DNA of 64,000 nt from Phanerochaete sordida (Eukaryota; Basidiomycota; Agaricomycetes; Polyporales; Phanerochaetaceae): positions 62,001 to 126,000 of the forward strand of contig BPQB01000031.1 in assembly GCA_019973155.2 (NCBI GenBank). The letters run 5' to 3'. Under the pieces are notes generated by a model. It was not told where the DNA came from and searched no databases. It saw only the letters and a program-made list of their open reading frames with translations. The translations under genes were made by a program, and so were the position numbers. Shown here piece by piece: positions 33,266 to 45,036 of this stretch. Every line of letters begins with the position of its first letter. The first letter of the stretch is position 1.

Positions 33266-34930
33266 ATGGCCACCGAAAATGCCGGAGTAGCGAGCAGCAG
33301 CAAGGCGTCGCGCACGGCGTCGTCGGTGCACGACGTTACGGCGGAAAAGCCGCCTTTTGGCGCCCGGTAGGCACTCGGCTTTGTCGTCGGGAGTGTGGCT
33401 GACGATGATTATTTGGTGCTCTACAGGTTTCTGACAGAAGACCAAGATGTCTGGAGTCAGAACGCATGGGATCATGTGCCCCCACCAGATGACCAGGATG
33501 AGATCATCGCGGCGGCCATTGCGAAGCAGAAGTCTGCGCCCGTACCGGAAGAGGAGAAGCAGAAGTACAACGACAAGCCTGCGAAACACTGGTATGAGGG
33601 CACCATCTTCATCCGATATGACATGGCATAACGAGGATGCAGGGACAACTTTTACAAGGCGAACGCAGGCAATTTCTTCCGGAATCGTAAATGGTAGGTT
33701 GGGAATACTGGATATACCACCGGGTGCCAGACCCCTGTGTAACGCTGCATCGATTCAGCAATGTTGACGATATGAACAGGTTGCAGCTAGAATTCCCTGA
33801 GCTTGTGAGAGCGGTCGAGCCAGATGTAGGTGTTCGGTTTGTGGCGTGCGTCTGGACGCTCATGACGCCTACAGGCCGGCCCACTGACTATCGCCGAGAT
33901 TGGCTGCGGTACGCCGTACTGCCCGGCCTGAGCTGTCAGTGTGCTGACGTTTCCCCTGCAGGTGCCGGGAACGCTGTTTTCCCCCTTCTCTCCGCCAACC
34001 AAAACCCGCATCTTAGTCTCCGCGCATACGACTACGCATCGCACGCAGTGAAGGTCGTGCAGGTACACGCCTTACGATGTTCTACACTACGGCTACTGAC
34101 AGCGCCGCGCCAGACAAACCCGCTCTACCTGGACCCGCCGGTCGGCAACATCCAGGCCGCGGTCTGGGACCTGTCGTCCGACAGCCTGCCGCCGGGCCTG
34201 GAGGCAGGCACCGTCGACATCGTCATCCTCATTTTTGTGCTCAGCGCGCTGCACCCGGACGAGTGGCGCCAGGCGATCACGAACGTCCACAAGGTGCGCC
34301 CCCCTTTCGGCAATTGCGCGCACGTCGCTCACAGCGCCGCGCAGCTCCTGAAGCCCGGCGGGCGCGTGCTCTTCCGCGACTACGGCCGGCACGACCTCAC
34401 GCAGCTGCGCTTCAAGGCCGGTCGCCTGCTCGCGGACAACTTCTACATCCGCGGCGACAAGACGCGCGTCTACTTCTTCGAGCTCGGTGCGCCCCCTCCT
34501 TCGTCCGCTCCCCCTCTCCTGCCCTCATGGTCTTGCGTCGCGCGTGATAGATGAACTCGCGCGCCTGTTCACCGGCGCGGGCCTCCCCGCGTCCTTCCAG
34601 ACGACCGACACCGAGACCGTCGAGGAGGAGGACGGCGCACCCGCATCGGGGCAGCACACGCCCGCCGCGCCCGGCACGCCTCCCGCCGACGCTACGCCCG
34701 CCGCCGACCTCGACGCTGCGCCTTCCGCGCCCCCCGCGCCGGCGGCGGCGCAGCCCGCTCCGCCGCAGACGAACGATGTGCCCGATGGTGGCGTGCACCC
34801 GACGGGCGCGCGCTTCGCGATCGAGCAGCTCGGCGTCGACCGCCGGCTCATCGTGAACCGCAAGCGGCAGCTGAAAATGTACCGTGTGTGGATGCAGGGC
34901 AAGTTCCGAAAGCTGGAGGTGGAGGGGTGA
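33266..34930 (+). CDS. tRNA (cytosine-32-N3) methyltransferase, TRM140/METTL2 type
   Basis: Nine exons: 33266..33366, 33427..33591, 33643..33693, 33780..33825, 33875..33908, 33962..34062, 34114..34293, 34345..34486, 34551..34930; 399 aa. The N-terminal block AWDHVPPPDDQDE then WDNFYKANAGNFFRNRKW is the METTL2 signature. The SAM-binding motif EIGCGAGNAVFPLL is at residues 129-142. Later come VDIVILIFVLSALHP, LLKPGGRVLFRDYGRHDLTQ and KTRVYFFE, all conserved in the family. The enzyme makes 3-methylcytidine at position 32 of tRNA Thr and some others. An Ala/Pro-rich insert (~290-340) interrupts the C-terminal part. An in-frame upstream ATG would add about 35 Arg-rich residues. Confidence 0.93.
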
Positions 34931-35129
34931 AATTAATGTACAGTTTCAACGTGTTGTCTACAGGGAGCGCCCTCCTGCAGGGGATCAACAGAATGGCCTG
35001 CTTTTATTGTTGTTACGCTGACAGCGGGATGCGGCAAGCACATCGAGAGCGACGTTGTGTGATGCGATTACGTGTCACGTTCTGAACTTGCGAGGTACGG
35101 ACGCGCTTCGTGCTTTCGTCCGCACCGCC

Positions 35130-36226
35130 ATGGGCCGCCTCCGCGACCTCCCGAACGAGCTCCTGCTGCTCATCCTTGCCCACCTCGACGACACTGACCT
35201 CCTCCAGCACGTGTGCTACTTCAAGCTGTGCGCACGCACCCGGGCCTGCTTCGCACGCGCTGCGCCGGGGCTCTGGCGGCGGCTGGTCCGCGCGAACGGG
35301 CTTGGACTCAATTGCCTGGAGAAGGCGACGGAGAAGAAGTGGAAGAAGGTCGCCTTTGAGTGCGCCGAGCACGCGTGGGCATGCGATGACCCGGAATGCG
35401 GGGTGGACCGGCTTGAGGAGAACCGTGAGTACACAGCCAGGCACGCATGCCGCTCCGTCTGACCTTGGTATCCAGGAGAGACTATCAAGGAAATGCAAGA
35501 GTACTGGCCGGAGTGGGATCATTCCGTAGATGCGGTGGACTTATACTGGAATCTCCGTCCGACCTCTTTGTTCGCGCAAATCGGCTTCAACGACCGCTGG
35601 CCGCACCCAGATGCCGACACGATAACTCTCAGCAGTGCCGCGGTGAAGTGCGCATTCCTGAAACCGAACAATCGAGACCTTATGGAGCACCACCCGATCG
35701 CACTCCGTACATTCGCCACAATCCCACCGCTGGAGAGTCTCGTGATAGATGATGTCGGAAGCTGGCCGAGTGTCACCGCCAAGAATGCGGGTGGCGCCAC
35801 GGTGCACGACGCACTCATTGCAATGTCTGGAGTGTGAGCATTTCTATTCTATGATGGCCTCCCAGCATGCGCCAGCTACTTACCGCTGCTGCAGAATTGG
35901 CAAAGACATGACATGCACCCAGCTGGACAAGCTGATGGCCTGGTGTGGCGAGGACGGGTATTTTCCTACGGATTGGAGTTTCAGAGACATTCTTTCCGCC
36001 ACCTCATTCGTCGGAACCTGGTTCCAGCTAACGTAAGTTTCGCTTTTGCACCCATGCTCAATGCGCTTATTGCTCTTCGCTCTGAAGTGACTGGGAAGGG
36101 CTGGAACTAGACAGTTCCTCTTTCATCTGTCAATTTGGGTCAAAGCGGTTACCATACACAGTCCGAGAGCATCTCGAAAGTCATTACGGTCACCGTTACC
36201 CTACAGGCGATTATGATTGGATGTGA
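35130..36226 (+). CDS. F-box protein
   Basis: Four exons: 35130..35424, 35476..35833, 35895..36032, 36088..36226; 309 aa. The N-terminus LRDLPNELLLLILAHLDDTD is an F-box, which binds Skp1 in SCF ubiquitin ligases. It is followed by a region with LWRRLVRANGLGL. The rest resembles no named domain I know; it has no clear LRR or WD pattern. The last two exons were joined because splicing at 36032/36088 (a 55 nt intron with GTAAGT) extends a sensible frame to TGA at 36224; stopping at 36036 instead would give a 264 aa form. Large F-box families with variable C-termini are usual in Agaricomycetes, so the target cannot be predicted. Confidence 0.78.
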
Positions 36227-36768
36227 TTACTGACTCTTTGACTCTTCTACCCTCACTTGTTATCTTGGATTTATGCACGATCTATGACTCAACCTATAGC
36301 AGTTGCACGCCTATAGCCACAGTATCTTTGCTTGAGACACCTTACAGCACAGTAGCTACTCTACTCTACTAATTGCGTCATGCTGCTATATTTACCCTCG
36401 ACGCGAATCTAGCCTCCAACATCCTATCTACGCTGCACATTGAGAAGCTCCGCGTCGGTTCGACGTCGGTCTGTACAAGACGATGAGGAAGCGGAAGTCT
36501 GACGAAATGACGTACCGGCGTCCACATGGGTAGGCACACTACAGTGTCTGTCTTGTCAGAGAGTGGGTCTCGATTTCGGAAGGCTGTTCGAATCCCGCCT
36601 GTCATCGCGGTCTTACATGCCTCAGAGCACTAGAATTGCACAAGTTACTGGCATCAGTTGCTACAACGGTCGAACGTATACAAGGCCTCTAAGCATTATG
36701 ATACAGATTTTCGTTTCTCTCTCGATCCTCCATCCAGCCCTCCTCATCCCTCTTCGTACAGCCTATTT
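36227..36768. other. Convergent intergenic region
   Basis: 540 bp between the F-box gene (plus) and ATIC (minus). More AT-rich than its surroundings. A T-loop-like TTCGAATCC near 36590 lacks a pairing stem, so no tRNA is called. Confidence 0.5.
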
Positions 36769-38828
36769 TTAGTGGTGGAACAGACGCAGGTTGGTGTGCG
36801 CAAAGACAATGCCGTGCTCGTCCGCAGCCTTGATGCACTCCGCATCCATGACGCTGCCGCTCGGGGCCGCGAGGTACTTGACGCCGCTGCGGACCGCACG
36901 GTGGACGTTGTCGGGGAAGGGGAAGAACGCGTCGCTCGAGCACGCGACGCCGGTGAGCTGCTGCGCGTGCGCGGCGCGCTCCTCGGCCGTGAGCGGCGCG
37001 GGCACGCTCTCGAAGTTCGCCTCCCACTGCGCGCGCTCGCCGCCCTCGAGGTGCTCGCCGCCGACGAAGAGGTCGATCGCGTTCGCCTTCTCCGCGCGCT
37101 TCACGCCCTTCTTGAACGGCAGTGCGAGCACGCGCGGGTGGTGCCGCAGCCACCACAGGTCCGCCTTGTGCCCCGCGAGCCGCGTGCAGTGGATGCGCGA
37201 CTGCTGGCCCGCGCCGATGCCGACGATCGCGCCGCGGTACGCGTACGCGACGCTGTTCGACTGGGTGTACTTCAGCGCGAGGGTGGCGACGATGAGGTCA
37301 GTGAGCGCCTGGCTCGGAAGCTATAACGGTGTCAAGAACGATTCTTGTGCAGATTGTCACGCCACGTACCTCCTTGTTCTTCGTGACGATGTTCTTGAAC
37401 AGCTCAGCGTCGATCTTGGCATCGTTGCGCTTCTGCTGCAGATGGATGCCGTACACCTGGCGGGTCTCGGTCTCGGCAGGCTTGTAGTTCGGGTTCATCT
37501 GCAGGACACAGTACTTGCCGCCCTTCTTCTTGCCGAGGACGTCGAGGGCCTCTTGTGAGAAGCCGGGAGCGATGATTCCATCAGACACCTCGCGCGAGAT
37601 GATGCGCGCGGTTGCGAGGTCGCACGGCCGCGACAGGGCAATGAAGTCTCCGAACGAGGACATGCGGTCCGCGCCGCGAGCACGGGCGTAGGCACATGCG
37701 GTAGGGGTGAGGGGCTCCTTCAGGTCGTCGACGCCGTAGACCTGCTTCTCGACATCGCTGAGCTCGATGTTGACGGCAGCGCCGGCGGGGGAAACGTGCT
37801 TGAAGGAAGCCGCGGCAGGGAGGCCAAGAGCCTCATCGAGCTCCTTGACAAGGGCGTACGAGTTCAGAGCATCGAGAAGGTTGATGTAGCCGGGAGAGCC
37901 GTACAGCGCTGAGTATGGTGTGAGCTAAAATACCTAGTGACATAGGGCTACGATGTAACTCACCCTTGAACGGAAGCTCGCCCTCGGTCACGTATGCCTG
38001 GGCAGGCTTTTGGTGCGGGTTCGCGCCGTAGCGGAGCGCGACACGCTGGACAACACCAGTGGCCTTGTCCTGGGGGCTGTCCGCGGACGCGTACTGCTCC
38101 CTGAAATAGCCGCTGATCGCGTCGTCGTACTTGGCGGTCTGCTCGAACGCCTTGAGCGCGAGCTTGCTGCGGGTGGCCTGGCCGACGTCACCCTTGCCCT
38201 GCTTCCAGGACTCGAGGAACTCGGCGTAGTCACGAGGGTCAGAGAGGATTGAGACGCGCTCGTGGTTCTTGGCTGCGGCGCGGAGAAGAGTGACACCGCC
38301 GATGTCGATCTCTTCAACGGCATCCGCGAGCGTGCAGCTTGGCTTCGCGATCGTCTCGGTGAAGGGGTACAGGTTGCAGACCACGATAGAGATAGGCGAG
38401 ATAGACTGTGCCTTGAGGTCCTGCTCGTCGGACGGGATCGAGCGAGCAAGTATACCTCCCCGGAACTCAGTCAGTCCATCAGGTTCTCAGCGTAAGTGGA
38501 CATACCGCCGTGGACGGCGGGGTGGAGCGTCTTCACTCTGCCCCCGAGCATCTCAGGCGCTTTGGTGATGTCCGAGACATCTCTGCAGCAGGCTCAGCCT
38601 CACGCCTCTCTGCAGGGAGAACAACATACTCAATGGGGATTCCTGCCTCACGGATCTTCTTCGCGGTGCCTCCAGAGCCGAGCAGACGGACGCCGGCGCC
38701 GTGCAGGCCAGAGGCCAGCTCCAGAAGGTTGGTCTTGTCGTAGACCGACAGCAGCGCTTTCAAGGGTTGGCATGAGCATTGTCAATGTGCTGGATCGTGC
38801 AGAGGCTCCCACCGATGGGTGCAGACAT
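36769..38828 (-). CDS. AICAR transformylase / IMP cyclohydrolase (ATIC, ADE16/17 type)
   Basis: Six exons on the minus strand: 38828..38813, 38756..38630, 38582..38506, 38455..37964, 37908..37370, 37320..36769; 600 aa, close to the family's ~592. The first exon is only 16 nt and yields [20 protein letters not shown]. The N-terminal MGS-like cyclohydrolase domain has LLGSGGTAK and [16 protein letters not shown]. The transformylase domain has [12 protein letters not shown] with the catalytic Lys274-His275 pair and a C-terminal LRLFHH. It performs the last two steps of de novo purine synthesis, from AICAR to IMP, in the cytosol. SAICAR synthetase of the same pathway lies at 60.8-62.0 kb. Residues and length look intact. 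Confidence 0.96.
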
Positions 38829-39649
38829 GATGGGGGCAGGAGACAAGAGCTCTGGGGCTGCAACTTTTTTCGGACTGACTCCTACATTGGGCGCGATAAG
38901 GTGTTCACCCGCTCGATCTAATCTTATCTCACCTCGACACCGAGCCGCCGCTACTGCATATTCACGCTAGCTTGGCTCCTACCACCATCTTCGAGATTCC
39001 GTTTCCTTTTCCCTCCTGTGAGAAGGTATGAACACGTATGAGAACACATGCCTTCTCGCAGGAGTGTAAAGGCTGCCCGCGATTTCTACATCTCCTTCGT
39101 GTCCCAGATCGTATCCTCAAACCGCTACTAGAGAAGGGGCAGATGTCGCCAGGCAGAGGTGAGCGATTTCATGCGGGGAGCCATAAATATATTCCCTCGC
39201 TTCATCGCTTCATGGTATTAAAACCCTCCGCTCAGGCTTTGCAACGTTGTACTCACGAGGCAGGCACGTTTGCACGTGTAGCAAATGAACGCGAAGAGTC
39301 TCTCAACACATCTCCGTTACCCGTACGTCAAATCGCTCTCAGAACATTCTCCCCGACAAATCTGTGAAGTCTCGATAGAGTTACACCATGGATCTGCGGC
39401 TGTCGCTATCAAATGGCTGAGGGAAGCTTTCGCAGACTGTTCTCTGTCTAGACCCCGTGCCTAGTGGCAGTGGTGCCGCCGGCCTCGCTCTCCACTCGTG
39501 TCGGAACTGCACGCAACCATACTCCGTATGACCTCCCTTCTCGAACTCTGCAAACGACGCCGGACCACATATACGACCAACTCTGTTCCACGTGTCCATG
39601 CGCTCGCCAACATCGCCCTTCCCCTCTGCTCTCTTTGACTCTCCCCGCC
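38829..39649. other. Divergent intergenic region
   Basis: 820 bp between ATIC (minus) and the TPMMR-repeat gene (plus). No gene, repeat or RNA recognised. Confidence 0.5.
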
Positions 39650-42052
39650 ATGACGGAGTACATCAATCTCCCGCCGCCACACCAGATATCAGACACCGAT
39701 GTCACGTATGGACACGAGTACGAATCGTATAGCAGAAGTCGTCGCCCTAGCCAAGGCCCGAGCCTGCAGTCGCCACGGCAGACTGGGCCGCCTATCACCC
39801 CGTTACACATGACACCTAGGCAGCGCTCGGCTGGAAACAGCTTTGACGGGCCCCCGCGCACGCCGATGATGCGCGGCGCACCCGCCCCTGGTACGCCTAT
39901 GATGCGCAGCCAACCTCCCCCTGGTACGCCTATGATGCGTCAGGGACCCTCGCCCGGCACACCAAGAGTACGCAACTCGCCAGGTCCAAACACACCGATG
40001 ATGCGGAGCCCTCCTGCACCAGACACCCCGACGCTTCGAAGCCCCGCTGCGGAACAGCCGCACATGATGCGCAGCCCGCCGCAGACGCGGATGCCCACGA
40101 TGCGGAGCCCCCCGATGCAGACTCCTCCGATGCAGAACGGGCCCATGCCTGGCGCGAGGCGGTTCCGGGAGGCGGACGGCGTCGAGCCCACACGCTTCAC
40201 GGAGGCGCCGACCCATGTCTCCTACCCACAGAGCCAGGCGAGCTGGATCTCGATGAACGCACCACCGCCCGCGCAATCCATGCACGCGGAGTCTTTCTTC
40301 GTCCCCCGCGGCGCATCCACGCCCGCTCCTCAGTCGCGCTATGGCGAGCCCTCGCCGAGCTTCCCCGGCGGCTTCCGCGACGACGCGCCGCAGCAGTACG
40401 AGGAGCCGCAGCCGCCGTTTGAAGAACACCCGCACGACCCAGAAGACCACGCACCACAGCTGTCGAGCTTCGAAGATCATCCTGACCATTTCGAACCCGT
40501 GAGCCATCTCGAGGCCGATGAAAGCTACAGAAGAGATCCAACGAACTTCCCGGAAGATTCTGGGTATAATATGGGGGCTAGCATGGGATATGAGGGCCAT
40601 GAGGGCCATGGGGACGAGACGAGGTCGGCCAACGGGGAGACGGTCGAGGAGGAAGAGTTCATTCCCGCCTCTTATCCGCAGTCGGACGAAGAGCACTACG
40701 ACTACACTCCGGGGGACGCCATCAATACGTCGCACTTCAGCGACAACACATCCTTCCAAGTCCACGAGGTTAAGCCAGGGCAGTATAACAACAGTTTCAA
40801 ACCGAAGAAGAACTTTGTAGGAGGCTTCTTCTCTGGCATCCGACATCTCCCACGGATGTGGTCGAGCTCACGATCGGGGAAGTCTCTGGCAACCGAGCCA
40901 CCTGCATCGACATTTCCAAGCAAACCCACACTGCCCCTCCAACTGGATTCATACGATAACTTGCCTGATTTCTCTCGTCCTTCGAATCCCATTTTGGAGA
41001 CGACCGCAGACTTGTCCCGAGTGACCGAAACCACAGCTTCAAGCCATGGGGGACCTCCAACGCCTGATCAAAGCGGCTTCGGCGAAAGCGTCGGTGTCGT
41101 CGGAGACGACCCAGGTCCGCTTCCGAACCCGTACGAAACCTCGGGGATGCCGCAGGCCCAGCCGAACTTGGCGTCCCCGGAGGCGGTCATTCTGCAGCAG
41201 GCGGCGGACTACGACGCGATGACCGAGGAGCCGTCGTACGACGAGCAGGCGGACACGCTCGGCACGCACATCGACCGCGTCGGGAACTTCGTCAAGGACC
41301 TTGTGCACCTGCCCTGGATCAACGCGAAGAACGCGACCGTCGAGTACCGACCCGCCGAGTCGCGCCGCGCGTACCCCAAGAAGCCCGGCCAGTCGTGGTA
41401 CGCCAAGGAGCACCACGAGAAGCTGGACCTCCTCGCGGGCCCGTCCCCGCCGCCGACCCAGCCCCGCGCGGTCCCTCGCGCTGTGCCGCGGGCCGTGCCC
41501 CGCATGCAGGAGTCGCCGCGCCGCCAGCGCACGGCGCCGGGGCAGGGGCAGCCGCACCGCGCGCGCTCGCCGACGTCCAGCAGCGCACGCTCGCTCGACG
41601 CCGTGACCGCGATCCGGCCGACGACGACGCCGGGGAGCCTCACGACGCACGGCGGGCTCGTGCGCGTGGCGTCGCCTGGCGCGTCGAGCCACGGGCACGG
41701 CCAGCACTCGTACTCGTACGCGTACTACGGCCAGAGCCCGCTCTACGTGTACCCCGCGCAGGTCGGCGCGGGCGCCGCCGCGGGCGCGCTGGACGCCGGC
41801 GGCGCGGTGCATGCGGGCTACCCCGCGGCGCTCCCGCTCGCGATGCCCCCTGTGGAGGGCGGCTCGCCGCAGGCGGTGCCCGTGTTCATGCTCGCTGCGC
41901 CGCCGGCGTATGGCATGCCGCGCTCGGGCTCTCCTAGAAAGCATCGGCGGCACCATAGTCGCAAGAAGGGGCCTGCGTCTCCGCCTCCGCCGATGCCTAC
42001 ACCTCTTTCCGCGCCTCAGGCCGCAGGTCGGCGCATGTCGCTGGACAGTTAG
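39650..42052 (+). CDS. Proline-rich TPMMR-repeat protein, unknown function
   Basis: A single 800 aa frame beginning at ATG 39650 (the frame is open 186 nt further upstream without an ATG). Residues ~60-165 carry about ten degenerate units around (G/R/N)TPMMR(S/G)xPxPx, rich in Pro and Met. The middle is acidic and Glu/His-rich. A more ordered block follows at ~365-600 with FVGGFFSGIRHLPRMWSSSR and DTLGTHIDRVGNFVKDLVHL. The end is Pro/Gly/Tyr-rich with an HRRHHSRKK basic patch. I recognise no domain. The ordered block suggests a conserved basidiomycete family. The lack of introns is unusual for this window. Confidence 0.75.
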   Translation: MTEYINLPPPHQISDTDVTYGHEYESYSRSRRPSQGPSLQSPRQTGPPITPLHMTPRQRSAGNSFDGPPRTPMMRGAPAPGTPMMRSQPPPGTPMMRQGPSPGTPRVRNSPGPNTPMMRSPPAPDTPTLRSPAAEQPHMMRSPPQTRMPTMRSPPMQTPPMQNGPMPGARRFREADGVEPTRFTEAPTHVSYPQSQASWISMNAPPPAQSMHAESFFVPRGASTPAPQSRYGEPSPSFPGGFRDDAPQQYEEPQPPFEEHPHDPEDHAPQLSSFEDHPDHFEPVSHLEADESYRRDPTNFPEDSGYNMGASMGYEGHEGHGDETRSANGETVEEEEFIPASYPQSDEEHYDYTPGDAINTSHFSDNTSFQVHEVKPGQYNNSFKPKKNFVGGFFSGIRHLPRMWSSSRSGKSLATEPPASTFPSKPTLPLQLDSYDNLPDFSRPSNPILETTADLSRVTETTASSHGGPPTPDQSGFGESVGVVGDDPGPLPNPYETSGMPQAQPNLASPEAVILQQAADYDAMTEEPSYDEQADTLGTHIDRVGNFVKDLVHLPWINAKNATVEYRPAESRRAYPKKPGQSWYAKEHHEKLDLLAGPSPPPTQPRAVPRAVPRAVPRMQESPRRQRTAPGQGQPHRARSPTSSSARSLDAVTAIRPTTTPGSLTTHGGLVRVASPGASSHGHGQHSYSYAYYGQSPLYVYPAQVGAGAAAGALDAGGAVHAGYPAALPLAMPPVEGGSPQAVPVFMLAAPPAYGMPRSGSPRKHRRHHSRKKGPASPPPPMPTPLSAPQAAGRRMSLDS

Positions 42053-42785
42053 ACTGCAGAAGACTTATTTTATTCGTATTTATTTGAGGTTATTGGTAGC
42101 TTGGTAAGTTGTCGGGCACGACGGGAAGAAGGTTATCACTGAGAGGAACTTAGACATAGTAGGACGAGACTTAGAGTAGCTCTCAGCGTAGTACCGCTCT
42201 ACTGGTCTACATAGTCGCGAGCCACCGTGCCCAGTAAGATCGATCTGCAATCTGCGGCGGCTCGTGTATACCGGTACCCTGGATGTATGCACCAGCCGAC
42301 TTTCTTATGTTCTGCGTTGCATGAACTCATGCCTATCTGTGGTACGAACGCCCCGCCAAACTCTATCATCGCGAGCTAACACAAGTATGAATACAGATGG
42401 AACTGCCCTCCCGTCACCGCATACAAGACGAGCGCGAACATACAGGGCACCGCCTGAAGGCCTGACGTGCGGTATCGAACCATGCACCATTATATGCACG
42501 AAAAAGAATATGAATCACGGAAGATCCGGAGTTGTGAGATGCGACTATGCTAGATGAAAGAAACGATCTATGGATGTACTATGCAATATGCCTTAAGGAT
42601 GCGATTTTGCGTCACTGCATGATGGTGCGTGAGTGGGGTGTGGACGGGTCCGTGAAGGTAAACCAAGCTATGAAATATGTCTCCCACGTGTCAGTTCTTG
42701 AGCACCACGGGAAGCTACAGAATGGGCGTGGGCATAAAAATCGGTCGTTATCGTCGTAGAAGCATAAATGCTCGAGCTGGAAGGC
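42053..42785. other. Convergent intergenic region
   Basis: 730 bp between the TPMMR-repeat gene (plus) and the MFS gene (minus). Nothing recognised beyond UTR sequence. Confidence 0.5.
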
Positions 42786-45036
42786 TTAGCCCTCCTTCCG
42801 CAGATTAGACACCGCGAACTTGCTGCGGGCGCGGAGCACCGGGCCCTTGAAGAACAGAAGCTAGCCCGCGAACGTCAGCAGATCGCAAGCACACACGCGC
42901 AGCACGGGGACGCACGAAGGGCACGGGGCTCATGACGAGCGCGAGCAGGCCGAACATCGTGTTCGCCCAGTGGTACGTCAGCGTCGCGTACATCTGCGTC
43001 GTGAAGAGCGGGAAGGCCATCCCGAACAAGTTCCGCGAGAGGCTCTGCCCCGCGAGCGCGCTCGACGCGAAAGTGCCGTAGCTGCCGTGTACCGGTCAGT
43101 GCGGGCGCCGGAGATATGGAGGGAAAATGCGTACCAGTCCGCGAGATATGTGAAGACGGCGAGGTAGATTGTGAATGACGAGAACTCGACGAGCTGGGGA
43201 ACGCGTCAATATGATGAATTAGTCGTAGACGCAATTGGATTACGCACCACGATGGCGATGCAAAGCGAGATCCAGTGTACGCTCGCGGAAGCGCACCATG
43301 CGTAGATGAAGAGTGCGCCCGTGAACACGATGCCCGCGACCATCGCCATGTACAGGCGCGCCTCAGGCCCCCGCGTCGGCTGGTGCTTGCTGTGCGAACA
43401 TCCCTGTCAGTTTCGCACCGAGCGTAGTGACAGTGGGGCAGAACACACCGGTACAGCTTTTCCTGGTACTGTTGCGCGAGCACACCAAATAAGCTACCGA
43501 TGCTACAGAGGCCGGTGTCAGCGGGGCCCCAAGGCAGACGAAGAAGAGGGATACGCACAAGAATGTCACGAAGACGACGCCGACCTCGCCGTTGTTGAAG
43601 TGGTGCAGGTCGCGGAAGATGGGCCCGATCGACTCGATGAGCACGTAAAGTACGCCCCACGCGAAGCCGACCCAGAGCTGCGCGCTCCAGTCAGCGCGCG
43701 GCGCGGATGTACAGGCCGGCAGGACGTACGCTGAAGCTCGCGACGACGGGCTCGGTGACCATGAGGTACAGGGGGCGCGTGCACGAGATCCAGATGAGCG
43801 TGCGGAGGCGCGCGCGCTCGTCCTCGACGCGCGCGCGGTAGCGGCTGTCACCCGTCTTCTTGCGCAGCCGCTTCGCGATGCGCGTGAGCACGACCGCGGA
43901 GCGCGTCTCCTTCATGAGGAACGGGAGCGTCGCCGCGAAGACCATCGTCACGCTGGGCTCGCGGGTGCTGTGAGCCAGACAGCTCGCAAAGAGAGGAGGA
44001 ACAGGCCCCAGACGCACATGAAGTGGATCCACTGGATCCAGCGCCAGCCCAGGTGGCGGTTCATCTCTATCCACCCAGCCGCAACAGGTCCGAGACCAGT
44101 GCAGCCGATGGCGGCGAGCGAGAACATCGCCATCGGGAGTCCGCGCTCGTGCGGCATGAAGATATCTGCTATGCTCCCGCCGACCTGCACGCGGTGTCAC
44201 CACAGCGTTCTCATCCGCAGGGCGCGGGGCGGGCCACATACCATTGTCGAGCCCGTCGAGCCAAACGCGCCAGAGAAGAACCGTGCGATCTGCACTGTGT
44301 GGATGTTATTTGCTCTGGAGCGAGGCGGTCAGCACGTCGCGTGAGGAGGCAGCGGGAGGACGCACAGTGCGACCATCAGGTGCATCAGGCCGAAGCCGAT
44401 GGCGGAGACGACGTAGAGCGGTTGGCGGCCGAACTCTTCGCTGAAGGACGCCGTGACGAGCGGCGTGATGGCGAAGCCGAGCGTGTACATCGAGAGGCCG
44501 ATCGTTGCCTGGAACTGTGTGCAGTTGAGGTCCTTGATCATGCCCGGGAAGCCCATGTTGTACGTCGACGCGTTCGCAGCTGGCGGCGCGCCGTGAGCCA
44601 CAGCGGAGCCCCATGGAGGCGGAGGGGCAGGGCGCACCTGAGATGGCCGTGAAAAATATGGCGCACCCTGCGATGAGCCACTTGCGCCGCGCCGTGAAGT
44701 TCACCGGGTCGCGTGGATCGCCCTTCTCGAACTCGACCTGGCGACAGCCGTGAGGAGCGCGAGCGGCGCACACTCCTGCGCACTTACGTAGAGCGGGCCG
44801 TCGCCGTCCGGCTCGCGCTTGCCGTGCTCGACGTCGCCCGCGCCGGGCTCGCGGTGGTGCACGTAGTCGGACAGCTGGCGCAGGTACGGCTCGTCGAGCT
44901 CCGCGGGGCTCGCGAGCGCGGCGGGCGTGATGCGCGGGTCGATGCGCTCGCTGACCGAGTCGGACCGCACGACGCGGACGTGCTCGCCGTCTGACTCGGC
45001 GAGCGTGGCGTCGCCTGTCGGGCACCTCGAGAGCAT
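42786..45036 (-). CDS. MFS transporter, DHA1 drug/polyamine type
   Basis: Twelve exons on the minus strand: 45036..44788, 44737..44638, 44579..44366, 44314..44242, 44184..44018, 43967..43730, 43677..43559, 43502..43449, 43389..43248, 43193..43135, 43081..42916, 42860..42786; 551 aa. A hydrophilic N-terminus leads to FEKGDPRDPVNFTARRKW, the family entry block, then a motif-A-like loop FSEEFGRQPLY between TM2 and TM3. FFSGAFGSTGSTMVGGSIAD and LGWRWIQWIHF follow. The central loop KETRSAVVLTRIAKRLRK and the block LIWISCTRPLYLMVTEPVV are typical of polyamine/multidrug members. About 12 hydrophobic helices are present. It likely exports drugs or polyamines from the plasma membrane; substrate unknown. 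The start is the first true ATG in frame. Confidence 0.9.

Noticed and set aside
35895..36036. F-box gene ending at TAA 36034-36036
   Set aside because: A GTAAGT overlaps that stop, and splicing a 55 nt intron extends a coherent frame to 36226; the shorter form remains possible.
36510..36610. Possible tRNA with TTCGAATCC T-loop
   Set aside because: The T-stem does not pair, and neither a D-arm (A box) nor a full acceptor stem can be formed.
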